Shown piece by piece: positions 17,288 through 24,025 of a DNA stretch of 24,025 bases. The stretch lies in NCBI RefSeq assembly GCF_034090345.1, contig NZ_JAXDSS010000129.1, positions 1 to 24,025 of the forward strand, given 5' to 3'. Position 1 is the first letter of the stretch. Each line of letters opens with the position of its first letter. The DNA is from Peptoniphilus sp034090345 (GTDB lineage Bacteria; Bacillota; Clostridia; Tissierellales; Peptoniphilaceae). The translations under genes and the position numbers were made by a program. Below the pieces are notes generated by a model that did not search any database, was not told the DNA's origin, and was given only the letters and a program-made list of their open reading frames with translations.

Positions 17288-17329
17288 CCCTTAAAGTTGG
17301 AATACAAAACCTAACTTAAGGGTTTTTTT
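17288..17329 (+). terminator. Intrinsic terminator inside the IS remnant
   Basis: CCCTTA-a-AGTTGG (17288-17300) pairs with CTAACT-TAAGGG (17311-17322), giving a 12-bp stem with one bulge and one G-U pair, followed by seven T residues. It probably also terminates the XRE operon transcript. Confidence 0.65.
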
Positions 17330-17467
17330 ATGCCAAAATACAATTTAGAATTTAAAATAAAAATAGTAGGGGAATATATATCAGTTAACATTGGCTTGAA
17401 TTCACTGTTTAATAAATATAACTTTGAATTCAGATTAGAACGTAAATTAATTCTTATTAAATTTTAG
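17330..17467 (+). pseudogene. IS3-family orfA N-terminal fragment
   Basis: A 45-codon frame beginning MPKYNLEFKIKIVGEYI, which matches the usual opening of IS3/IS150-group orfA proteins (a helix-turn-helix DNA-binding subunit). The following NSLFNKYNF corresponds to the helix-turn region. The frame then stops, and neither the rest of orfA nor orfB is present. It lies 40 nt inside the IS-like end at 17280. Confidence 0.6.
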
Positions 17468-17597
17468 GACTGGAAAGATTAAAACGCTTTCTCAAAAACA
17501 ATTCGTATAGTATAGAATTTAAATTAAAAGAGAACTAAATTTTAATGTATAAAGTTTAGAATATTTAAAAACACTAATACGAAAAGGAGTGTTATAG

Positions 17598-17684
17598 GTG
17601 GATGACTATAGAAATATTATCAGTAATTTTGGAGTAGGAAATTTTGCTAATAACAATTTAAAAATATCAATGAATATAAAATGA
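17598..17684 (+). CDS. 28-codon ORF with strong ribosome binding site
   Basis: A GTG start 8 nt behind AAAAGGAG opens a frame VDDYRNIISNFGVGNFANNN ending LKISMNIK-stop. The stop falls inside the inverted repeat at 17662-17701. I do not recognise the sequence. It may be a small peptide gene closed by that hairpin, or the head of a gene truncated by the IS events next to it. Confidence 0.3.
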   Translation: MDDYRNIISNFGVGNFANNNLKISMNIK

Positions 17685-17701
17685 AATATTCATTGATATT
17701 T
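17662..17701. repeat. 16-bp perfect inverted repeat overlapping the TetR promoter
   Basis: AAATATCAATGAATAT (17662-17677) and ATATTCATTGATATTT (17686-17701) are perfectly complementary around an 8-nt loop. The right arm contains the TTGATA -35 element of the TetR-operon promoter. It could be an operator, an AT-rich terminator of the preceding small ORF, or both. Confidence 0.75.
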
Positions 17702-17721
17702 AAACTTGTCAACGTTATAAT
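17693..17721 (+). promoter_or_regulatory. Sigma-A promoter of the TetR-phosphotransferase-MATE operon
   Basis: TTGATA (17693-17698) and TATAAT (17716-17721) have the ideal 17-bp spacing. The -35 lies in the right arm of the inverted repeat. The spacer starts with TAAACTTGTCA (17701-17711), which is identical to 11 bases of the second XRE operator (16012-16022). Transcription would start near 17728, about 50 nt before the TetR gene. Confidence 0.7.
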
Positions 17722-17778
17722 ATATATGAATAAAAAATAAAAAATTCATAGGGTTGTTCATAAAATTTGGAGGCTTAG

Positions 17779-18375
17779 ATGGCAAAGGCATTTACAGAAG
17801 AAGAGAAGGTTAAAATCAAAGAAGCTATTATGGAAACGGCACTTGATTTGTTTCATGAAAAAGGGAAAAAATCTCTTAATATTTCAGAATTGACAAAAAG
17901 AGTAGGGATAGCTCAAGGAAGTTTTTATAATTTTTGGAAGGACAAAGAATCTCTGATTATTGATTTAATGGCATACAGATCAATACAAAAATTGAATGAT
18001 ATTGAAAAGGAGTTCTCAAATTCATTAACAAATCCTAAAAAATTTCTTTCAGATGTTATTTATAGGTATGCCATAGATATGGCAACTAAAATTAAAACGC
18101 AGCCTATTTATCAAGAGGCATTTAAAATATTTGCAAGTCAAGATTCAAAGAAAATAAACAGAGTAGAGAATCTTTATGGAGATTTTGTGGATAGGTTAAT
18201 AGACTATTGGTACAAAAATAGTGCAGTAAAAAGCGTAGATAAGCAAGGATTATCCAATGCTTTTGTCGGTAGTTTTGTGATATGTTCAAATTACATTCAT
18301 TTTAATGAAGATACATTTGAGGAAGTGTTACATATTTACATAGAGAGTATTATTAACAGGTATATAGAAATATAG
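17779..18375 (+). CDS. TetR/AcrR-family transcriptional regulator
   Basis: A 198-residue regulator. The N-terminal HTH is typical: IMETALDLFHEKGKKSLNIS, then ELTKRVGIAQGSFYNFWKDKESL at about residues 38-60. A helical ligand-binding domain follows to the C-terminus, with no known ligand signature. The start follows TTTGGAGGCTTAG. The next gene begins 19 nt downstream on the same strand, so the regulator probably controls its own operon with the phosphotransferase-like and MATE genes. Regulators of this class are usually repressors released by the small molecule their operon handles; that role is inferred here. The likely operator is the inverted repeat at 17662-17701. Confidence 0.92.
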   Translation: MAKAFTEEEKVKIKEAIMETALDLFHEKGKKSLNISELTKRVGIAQGSFYNFWKDKESLIIDLMAYRSIQKLNDIEKEFSNSLTNPKKFLSDVIYRYAIDMATKIKTQPIYQEAFKIFASQDSKKINRVENLYGDFVDRLIDYWYKNSAVKSVDKQGLSNAFVGSFVICSNYIHFNEDTFEEVLHIYIESIINRYIEI

Positions 18376-18394
18376 TTTTAAAAGGGAGACCATT

Positions 18395-20875
18395 ATGATA
18401 CTAAATTTTGATGAGATAAAAAAGGAAGATGTTTTACTCGCCGGAGGAAAGGGGGCCAATCTTGGAGAAATGACCTCTGCAAATATAAATGTTCCGAGTG
18501 GATTTGTTATTACATCGGATGGCTATAGAGATTTTTTAAAGGAAAACAGTATTGATATTTTTATTGAAAATGAAATTAAGAAATCAGGAAATGATGAAAA
18601 AGTTCTATTAAGTATAGCTGAACATCTTAGAAACAAGATAAAATCCGGAAAATTTCCTAAATTACTTGAGAATACAATAAGACAAAAATATTTTAGTCTT
18701 GGAGATAATGTAAGAGTTGCCGTGCGTTCATCTGCAACGGCGGAAGATTTACCGGATGCAAGTTTTGCAGGACAACAGGAAACCTATTTAAATGTTCAAG
18801 GCATTGAAAGTGTATTAAATGGTGTGCGTAGTTGTTACGCATCTTTATGGGGAAACAGAGCGGTGAGCTATAGATTACACCAAGGTTATGACCAAAGTTC
18901 CGTTTCAATTGCCGTTGTTATTCAGGAGATGGTAGAAAGCGAAAAAGCGGGAGTTTTGTTTACTGTGAATCCGGTAAGTAAAAAAGAAAATGAGATGCTA
19001 ATAAATGCAAGTTATGGGTTAGGTGAGAGCGTCGTAAGTGGAAGAGTAATAGCAGACAGTTATATTGTTGACAAAAATGGAGAAATTATTGAAGTAGCTA
19101 TTGGAAGCAAGGAAACCCAGATTATATATGGAGAGAAAACCACGGTAGAGGTAGCGGTTTATGATAATGATAGAAAAAAACGAGCATTAAATGATAAAGA
19201 AATATTAGAGCTGATAAAATCCTGTTTGAATATTGAAAAACATTATAAAATGCCAATGGATATTGAGTGGGCAATTAAAGATGATGAAGTATATATTTTA
19301 CAGGCAAGAGCTATTACCACATTGAAACATTCTATAGATAGTCTATCTGAAGACAATTTGGTCCAAAAATATACAAAGGATAAAAAAATCAATAAAAGTA
19401 CACGAAAAATGATGTCATTTCTTTTAGAAAAAATGCCTTTTGCATATAGAGTGCTTGATTTCGACTATTTTACGGCAATTAATGATCAGAAAGTTAACAT
19501 TTTATCGGAAGTCGGAATTGTTTTACCAAGAAATCCGATTATAGATGATGATGGAATACAAACCTTTTCTGATACAGGCAAACAAATCAATAAAAATATA
19601 TTTAAGTTTTTTAAGATTTTAAATAAAATGAAAGATTTTGACGATTGCTATCATAAGTGTAGCGATTTTATGGAGGAATATGAATCTCAAATAGAAAAAG
19701 TTAAGAGTTTAAATTTTGAAAATATGACATTGGAAGAATGCAAAAAATTTATGGAATACAGTTATATTCTTTTACAAAAATTAGCATATGACAGATTCAA
19801 ATACGCTTTATTCCCATCAGTTTTAAACGATAAAAAATTTACTAAAATAATCAAAAAAGTAAATGCCAACTATTCTTCATTTGATTTTTATTGGGGCTTG
19901 GATAATAAAACATCAGCAGTGACAAATGATATTTATGAAATGGCTTGTGAGATAAGAAAAAACGAGTCTTTAAAAAGAGATATTATTTCAGGAGAAAGTT
20001 ATAAAGAATTATATGAAAATCATGATGATTTTAAAGATATAACAGATAAGTTTATGAGAGATAACGGATTTAAATCTGATTATAATTGCTATTGTTTATC
20101 TGCAAAAACATTTATTGAAGATCCTGATAGATTAATAAATATATTAAGACCTATATTAAACACAGATGAAAGTAGTGATGAGATTAAACAGAGTAAAGAC
20201 TTTTCTGAGTTAATGATAAGGCTAAAAGAAATTTATGGACATAAGTTTCAAAATATAGAAAAACAAATAGAATATTTCAGATATTTTCATGTAGTTCGTG
20301 AGGAAAGCCAATATTTTTGGGAAACCTTATTTTATTATGTAAGACAGTGTGTTAAAAGAATCAACTGTATTCTTATTGGAACTGAAGATTATGAAATTGG
20401 GATTGCCAATCTGTTTTATAAAGAACTCTTGAAAGCAATGAATAGGGGTAGTCTAAATGAATCGGATAAGGAAAAAATAAATAGGAGAAATGAAAAGTTT
20501 CCTTTGGCAATAAAAGTATGGGAGGCCTCAAAGTTGTTAATTTTTGAAACAAATGGAGATGTTTTAAAGGGCGTAAGTGGAAGTGCCGGTATTGTAGCCG
20601 GAAGAGTGTGTATAATAAATAATCCGAAGGAATTTTATAAGATGAAAAAAGGTGATATATTGGTTTGCCATCTTACCGATCCTGAGTGGACACCGTTATT
20701 TAAGCTGGCAAGTGCAGTTGTAGCTGATACAGGTTCTGCTTTAAGTCATGCTGCAATTGTTGCAAGAGAGTTTAATATTCCGGCGGTGCTGGGGGTAGGA
20801 TTTGCTACTACAAAATTTAAAGATGGGGATATGATTCAAGTAGATGGCAATAAAGGTGTAGTTAGAGGTTTGTAG
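18395..20875 (+). CDS. Rifampin-phosphotransferase-like / PEP-synthase-like dikinase
   Basis: An 826-residue protein with three parts. Residues 1-310 are the ATP-grasp domain of PEP synthase and PPDK relatives: GGKGANLGEM at 17-26 with K19, then VRVAVRSSATAEDLPDASFA, and the closing YILQARAITT near 305. Residues 311-720 form a large, poorly conserved, charged middle domain. From G726 comes the swivelling phosphohistidine domain, with TGSALSHAAIVAREFNIPAV around the catalytic H785. The protein ends 41 residues after that His, so the C-terminal TIM barrel that binds PEP/pyruvate in true PEP synthase is missing. This domain order is that of rifampin phosphotransferase (Rph), which moves the ATP beta-phosphate to its drug through the His. 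The substrate here is unknown. TetR lies upstream and a MATE exporter 1 nt downstream. Automatic pipelines may call it PEP synthase, which I consider wrong. Confidence 0.85.
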   Translation: MILNFDEIKKEDVLLAGGKGANLGEMTSANINVPSGFVITSDGYRDFLKENSIDIFIENEIKKSGNDEKVLLSIAEHLRNKIKSGKFPKLLENTIRQKYFSLGDNVRVAVRSSATAEDLPDASFAGQQETYLNVQGIESVLNGVRSCYASLWGNRAVSYRLHQGYDQSSVSIAVVIQEMVESEKAGVLFTVNPVSKKENEMLINASYGLGESVVSGRVIADSYIVDKNGEIIEVAIGSKETQIIYGEKTTVEVAVYDNDRKKRALNDKEILELIKSCLNIEKHYKMPMDIEWAIKDDEVYILQARAITTLKHSIDSLSEDNLVQKYTKDKKINKSTRKMMSFLLEKMPFAYRVLDFDYFTAINDQKVNILSEVGIVLPRNPIIDDDGIQTFSDTGKQINKNIFKFFKILNKMKDFDDCYHKCSDFMEEYESQIEKVKSLNFENMTLEECKKFMEYSYILLQKLAYDRFKYALFPSVLNDKKFTKIIKKVNANYSSFDFYWGLDNKTSAVTNDIYEMACEIRKNESLKRDIISGESYKELYENHDDFKDITDKFMRDNGFKSDYNCYCLSAKTFIEDPDRLINILRPILNTDESSDEIKQSKDFSELMIRLKEIYGHKFQNIEKQIEYFRYFHVVREESQYFWETLFYYVRQCVKRINCILIGTEDYEIGIANLFYKELLKAMNRGSLNESDKEKINRRNEKFPLAIKVWEASKLLIFETNGDVLKGVSGSAGIVAGRVCIINNPKEFYKMKKGDILVCHLTDPEWTPLFKLASAVVADTGSALSHAAIVAREFNIPAVLGVGFATTKFKDGDMIQVDGNKGVVRGL

Positions 20876-20876
20876 C

Positions 20877-22259
20877 ATGAACTTAAATAATAAAAAAGAA
20901 TTGAGAAGAAAGGCTATTTTAAACGATGCTCTTCTACCATTATTAGTTAAAACTTCCATTCCCACCATTATAGGCATGCTTGTCATGGTTATTTATAATC
21001 TGACAGATACATTTTTTGTCGGCATTTTAAATAATAAATCTATGACAGCTGCTATTGGCATTGTGTTTAGCTTTATGGGATTTATTCAAGCGATTGGATT
21101 TTGGTTTGGCTATGGAAGTGGAAACATAATGTCGAAAAAGATTGGAGAAAATGAAGAAAAGGAAGCAGAGATTATATCGTCTATTGGAATTCTCTTTGCT
21201 ATTGTCATCGGTATTTTGATAGCTGTTTTATCATGGTTTTTTATTTTACCATTATCAAAATTTATAGGCGGAAGTGCTTCTGAAAACTTGTTGAATTTTA
21301 CAGTAGAGTATCTAAAGGTAATTATTATAAGCATTCCATTTGGTCTTTATTCTATTACTCTTTACAATCAATTAAGACTATGTGGAAATGTAAAAGACGG
21401 AATGATAGGATTGATAAGTGGAATGGCTGTTAATATGGCGCTTGATCCTATATTGATGTTCGGATTTAAATTTGGCTTTATTGGAGCCGGATATGCAACA
21501 TTGATAGGACAAATTACAGGGTGCATCGTATTAACGAATTTATCAGAGAAAAATGGGAATATTGCTGTTGACTTAAAAAAAGTAAAACTGAATAAAGAAA
21601 GAGTATACCATATTTTGGCAGGAGGAATGCCTAATTTTTCAAGGCAATCTATTACAAGCATAGCTCTGATTTTGCTTAATGTTGTAGCTGCAAAATACGG
21701 TGATAGTGTTATAGCAGCATTGACAATAAGCTCAAGGATAGTGGCATTGGCATATATGATAATGATAGGTTGGGGACAGGGATTTCAACCTATCTGTGCA
21801 ATGAATTACGGAGCAAAGCAATATGATAGAGTTAAGAAAGCTTTTAAGATTTCAGTAATAGTTGGGACAGTTTTTTTAATTGTGTCGGCAATTTTGTTAT
21901 ATGTTTTTTCTGAACCGCTTATTAAAGCTATGTCAAATGATAATGAAGTTATTTTAGTCGGTTCTGAGATACTGAGTATGCAATGTATTACATTGCCACT
22001 TTTAGGATACTTTGCAATAAGTAGTATGCTTATGCAGAATATAGGACAATATTTTTGGGCATCAATCATTTCAATTTCAAGGCAGGGAATATTTTATATC
22101 CCATTGATATATATTTTGTCAAATATGTTTGGGGAATTTGGAATATATTTGCTACAACCGGTGGCAGATGTTTTATCATTTGTTTTAGCGGTTATTTTAG
22201 TTAGAAAAATAAAATTTAATAATTATAAATTCAAACAAGATGTTATTGAAAGTTTATAA
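20877..22259 (+). CDS. MATE-family multidrug efflux transporter
   Basis: A 460-residue protein with about 12 hydrophobic helices in two related halves, the standard MATE size and plan. The N-terminal half has LLVKTSIPTIIGMLVMVIYN followed by LTDTFFVGI, the usual MATE entry motif. The second half has GGMPNFSRQSI and the conserved GWGQGFQPICAMNYGA segment. The family exports organic cations and drugs in exchange for Na+ or H+. The ATG lies 1 nt after the stop of the phosphotransferase-like gene, with AGAGGT as a weak ribosome binding site, so translation is coupled. Membership in a TetR-kinase-MATE operon suggests export of the same compound that is phosphorylated, or of its precursor; this is inference. 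Confidence 0.93.
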   Translation: MNLNNKKELRRKAILNDALLPLLVKTSIPTIIGMLVMVIYNLTDTFFVGILNNKSMTAAIGIVFSFMGFIQAIGFWFGYGSGNIMSKKIGENEEKEAEIISSIGILFAIVIGILIAVLSWFFILPLSKFIGGSASENLLNFTVEYLKVIIISIPFGLYSITLYNQLRLCGNVKDGMIGLISGMAVNMALDPILMFGFKFGFIGAGYATLIGQITGCIVLTNLSEKNGNIAVDLKKVKLNKERVYHILAGGMPNFSRQSITSIALILLNVVAAKYGDSVIAALTISSRIVALAYMIMIGWGQGFQPICAMNYGAKQYDRVKKAFKISVIVGTVFLIVSAILLYVFSEPLIKAMSNDNEVILVGSEILSMQCITLPLLGYFAISSMLMQNIGQYFWASIISISRQGIFYIPLIYILSNMFGEFGIYLLQPVADVLSFVLAVILVRKIKFNNYKFKQDVIESL

Positions 22260-22281
22260 AATATTTATACAGGAGGCAAAA

Positions 22282-22332
22282 ATGTACAGTTAAAAACATA
22301 ATTCTGTAGTTAAAGCATTAGAGTGGGTATAA
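22282..22332 (+). pseudogene. Three-codon ORF behind a perfect ribosome binding site, possible gene remnant
   Basis: CAGGAGGCAAAA leads to ATG TAC AGT TAA, a Met-Tyr-Ser peptide. Reading on in frame past the TAA gives KHNSVVKALEWV before the next stop, which overlaps a TATAAT at 22328-22333. It looks like the head of a gene cut short, or a minimal leader peptide. The product cannot be named. Confidence 0.3.
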
Positions 22333-22420
22333 TATAAATAAAAAAGAATAGCATTAATATAATGGAAATATTTATAAATGATTATAACTACGTTGAATAG
22401 CTATTATGGAGTTTTGAAAT

Positions 22421-23118
22421 ATGAAAGAGATAATAATTATAGATGATGATGTTGTATTATGTAATCTAATTAAAAAATGTTTAAGTACAGAAGGATATTC
22501 TGTATACATTGCCAATAATGGACTGGACGGATATAAAAAAATACGAAATTCAAACAATCTTTGCTTGGTTTTATTAGATATTATGCTTCCTGATTTTGAT
22601 GGATTTCAAGTTTTAGAGATGATAAGAGAAGAATACACTGTTCCGGTTTTAATGTTGACCGCAAAGTCTGATGATGATTCGAAAATTTATGGACTCAAAC
22701 AAGGTGCGGATGATTATCTAACGAAGCCGTTTAATATCAATGAACTTAAGGCAAGAGTTGAAGCTATGGTCAGAAGATTCACAGACTTTAATCAGAAAAG
22801 TACAGATCAGTCTAAAGAAATCATAATAGAAGACATGAGAATAGATAAAGAGAATAGAACTGTAAAAATAAGTAATAACAGTATCGAATTAACAAGTAAA
22901 GAATTTGACTTGTTATATTTTCTCGCATCTAACAAAGGGAGAATTTTTACAAAAAAACAAATATATACGAATGTTTGGGAAGAAGATTATCTTTTTGATG
23001 ATAGTAATATCATGTCCTTTATAAGTAAACTCCGAAAAAAATAGAACCTAACCCTGAAGAACCGACCTATATTTTGACAGTAAGAGGCGTTGGTTACCGT
23101 TTTAGTAAGGGGGAATGA
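22421..23118 (+). CDS. OmpR/PhoB-type response regulator, frameshifted near its C-terminus
   Basis: The receiver domain is intact: acidic pocket D8-D10, phospho-acceptor D53 in LLDIMLPDFDG, T-loop LTAKSDD and K102 in TKPF. A winged-helix DNA-binding domain follows (IELTSKEFDLLYFLASN, then GRIFTKKQIYTNVW). In the genomic frame the chain stops at TAG 23042-23044 after 207 residues, at LRKK. In the -1 frame the missing wing continues at once as IEPNPEEPTYILTVRGVGYRFSKGE and stops at 23116-23118, giving about 232 residues, the normal length. The break is at an A7 run (23035-23041), written CGA AAA AAA TAG. This is either a one-base loss, a sequencing error, or a slippage site. The start follows GGAG at 22408. 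The sensor kinase gene starts 3 nt after the restored stop. Confidence 0.88.
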
Positions 23119-23121
23119 TGT

Positions 23122-24025
23122 ATGGATATAAAAACCATCATAATCTTGATGCTTTTTTGTGTGATCCTATATTTAGTAAAAAAGATTACGTATATAAAAA
23201 AGAAAATAGATAGGATTCAAGAGGTACTTGTTGATATCAAAAATGGTGATTACAATCGTAGAATTTTAATTAAGAGAAATGATACTACTGAAAAAATTTG
23301 CCACGATATAAATGAGATAACACTGCAAAGTCAAAATAAACTTATAGAGCAAAAACAGGCGGAGCAGGCATATAAATCACTCATGACAAGTTTATCTCAC
23401 GATGTAAAAACTCCTTTAGCATCTATGGTTGGGTATTTGGAAGCAGTTCAAGAAGGACTTGTTACAGGTGATGAAAAAGATGACTATATAAAGGTTTCTT
23501 TAAGTAAAGCACATTACTTAAAGGATTTTGTAGAAAAACTTTTTGATTGGGTAAAATTGGATTCCGGAGAATGGAAGTTTTCTTTTGAGGATAAGGATTT
23601 GAACGAATTAACAAGAAATGTGGTAAGCGAATGGATCCCTATTTTGGAAGAAAAACATATAAGTTATGAAATTGAAATTCCGGAAGGGGAATGTAATATA
23701 AGGATAGATGAAAATGCTTATTTTAGAAGTTTAAACAATATTATAAACAATATTATTGTTCATAGTAATTGTGATAGAGTACATTTGAAATTAGAAGAAT
23801 CGGATACAAAACTTGTTTTGACGATTTTAGATAATGGAGATGGTATAAGTAAAAAGGACTTACCATATGTATTTGACAGAATGTATCAGGCAGATAGTTC
23901 AAGATTAACAAAAGGTTCAGGGCTTGGATTATCAATCTCCAAAGAATTATTGCGAGTAAATAATGCTAAAATAAGCGTAAGTAGTGTGCCTAATATAAAA
24001 ACTGTTTTTACTGTAGAGTTTGCAA
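23122..24025 (+). CDS. Sensor histidine kinase, C-terminus cut by window edge
   Basis: The frame is open from ATG 23122 to the end, 301 residues, and lacks only the last few. One membrane helix at residues 4-20 is followed directly by a HAMP-like coiled segment (KKKIDRIQEVLVDIKNGDYN), so there is almost no external sensor domain. The H-box is SLSHDVKTPLASMVGYLEAV with H93 as phospho-acceptor. The N-box (FRSLNNIINNII), G1 box (DNGDGI), F-box (VFDRMYQ) and G2 box (GSGLGLSIS) are all present, so the kinase core looks active. The start is supported by AAGGGGG at 23108-23113. It is the partner of the response regulator just upstream. Kinases with such short N-termini usually sense through membrane partners, often a neighbouring transporter; the partner would lie beyond the window or could be the MATE protein. 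Confidence 0.9.
   Translation, partial: MDIKTIIILMLFCVILYLVKKITYIKKKIDRIQEVLVDIKNGDYNRRILIKRNDTTEKICHDINEITLQSQNKLIEQKQAEQAYKSLMTSLSHDVKTPLASMVGYLEAVQEGLVTGDEKDDYIKVSLSKAHYLKDFVEKLFDWVKLDSGEWKFSFEDKDLNELTRNVVSEWIPILEEKHISYEIEIPEGECNIRIDENAYFRSLNNIINNIIVHSNCDRVHLKLEESDTKLVLTILDNGDGISKKDLPYVFDRMYQADSSRLTKGSGLGLSISKELLRVNNAKISVSSVPNIKTVFTVEFA

Larger units (their letters stand above)
17238..17538 (+). mobile_element. Insertion sequence remnants (IS1182/ISL3-type end plus IS3-type fragments)
   Basis: GGGACTGTTGTAAAATG at 17238-17254 resembles the terminal repeats of IS1182-like elements. TGAGCTGACCC at 17280-17290 resembles the left end of IS150-type IS3 elements and is followed by an orfA start. 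A second orfA-like shard (SYSIEFKLKEN-stop) lies at 17503-17538. No complete transposase or matching right end is seen, so these are old, dead copies. Family names rest on memory of end sequences. Confidence 0.5.

Noticed and set aside
18395..20875. True phosphoenolpyruvate synthase (PpsA)
   Set aside because: The His domain is at the very C-terminus and there is no PEP/pyruvate-binding TIM barrel after it; the domain order fits Rph-type phosphotransferases instead.
1..24025. CRISPR array, tRNA or rRNA genes
   Set aside because: No regularly spaced direct repeats, cloverleaf with CCA-side stem, or rRNA-like sequence was seen on reading the window.

Overview
The window is AT-rich chromosomal DNA with strong AGGAGG-type ribosome binding sites, many TAATG gene overlaps, AT-rich codon use and intrinsic terminators. 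This fits a low-GC anaerobic Firmicute. The mix of a short purine operon, adenine salvage, a PurF with iron-sulfur cysteines and a fused PurL suggests a Clostridia/Tissierellia relative such as the Peptoniphilaceae (Parvimonas/Peptoniphilus type). That placement is inference, not proof.

Layout. 1-1350 (minus strand): the N-terminal 450 residues of a UvrD/PcrA-like helicase starting at TTG. 1514-2872: a PAP2 phosphatase and a nitroreductase-like protein, closed by a terminator. 3043-10432: a purine biosynthesis operon, purC-purF-purL-purB. It is preceded by an unannotated 45-codon leader ORF whose stop codon sits 3 nt before an intrinsic terminator, an arrangement typical of attenuation. 10471-11236: a heavily decayed NCS2 purine permease ending in a very strong inverted-repeat terminator. 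11336-12352: a membrane protein of unknown function. 12906-15915: an intact NCS2 permease and adenine deaminase, a two-gene adenine salvage unit.

15971-17224: a compact operon of three related small three-helix membrane proteins and an XRE-type regulator. Its promoter is built into a large palindrome made of two CAAGTAAACTTG operators. 17238-17760: insertion sequence debris, a 28-codon ORF and a 16-bp inverted repeat that overlaps the next promoter. 17779-22259: a TetR regulator, an 826-residue protein with the domain order of rifampin phosphotransferase (ATP-grasp, large middle domain, C-terminal swivelling His domain), and a MATE exporter, in tight operon order. This looks like a drug-modification plus export cassette. 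22421-24025: an OmpR-type response regulator broken by a -1 shift at an A7 tract, and a histidine kinase that runs off the window.

The purine genes tell one story: de novo synthesis of IMP/AMP precursors, one dead and one live purine permease, and adenine deaminase to turn imported adenine into hypoxanthine. The second half is accessory in character: regulators, membrane proteins, IS scars, and a probable small-molecule resistance cassette next to a two-component system.
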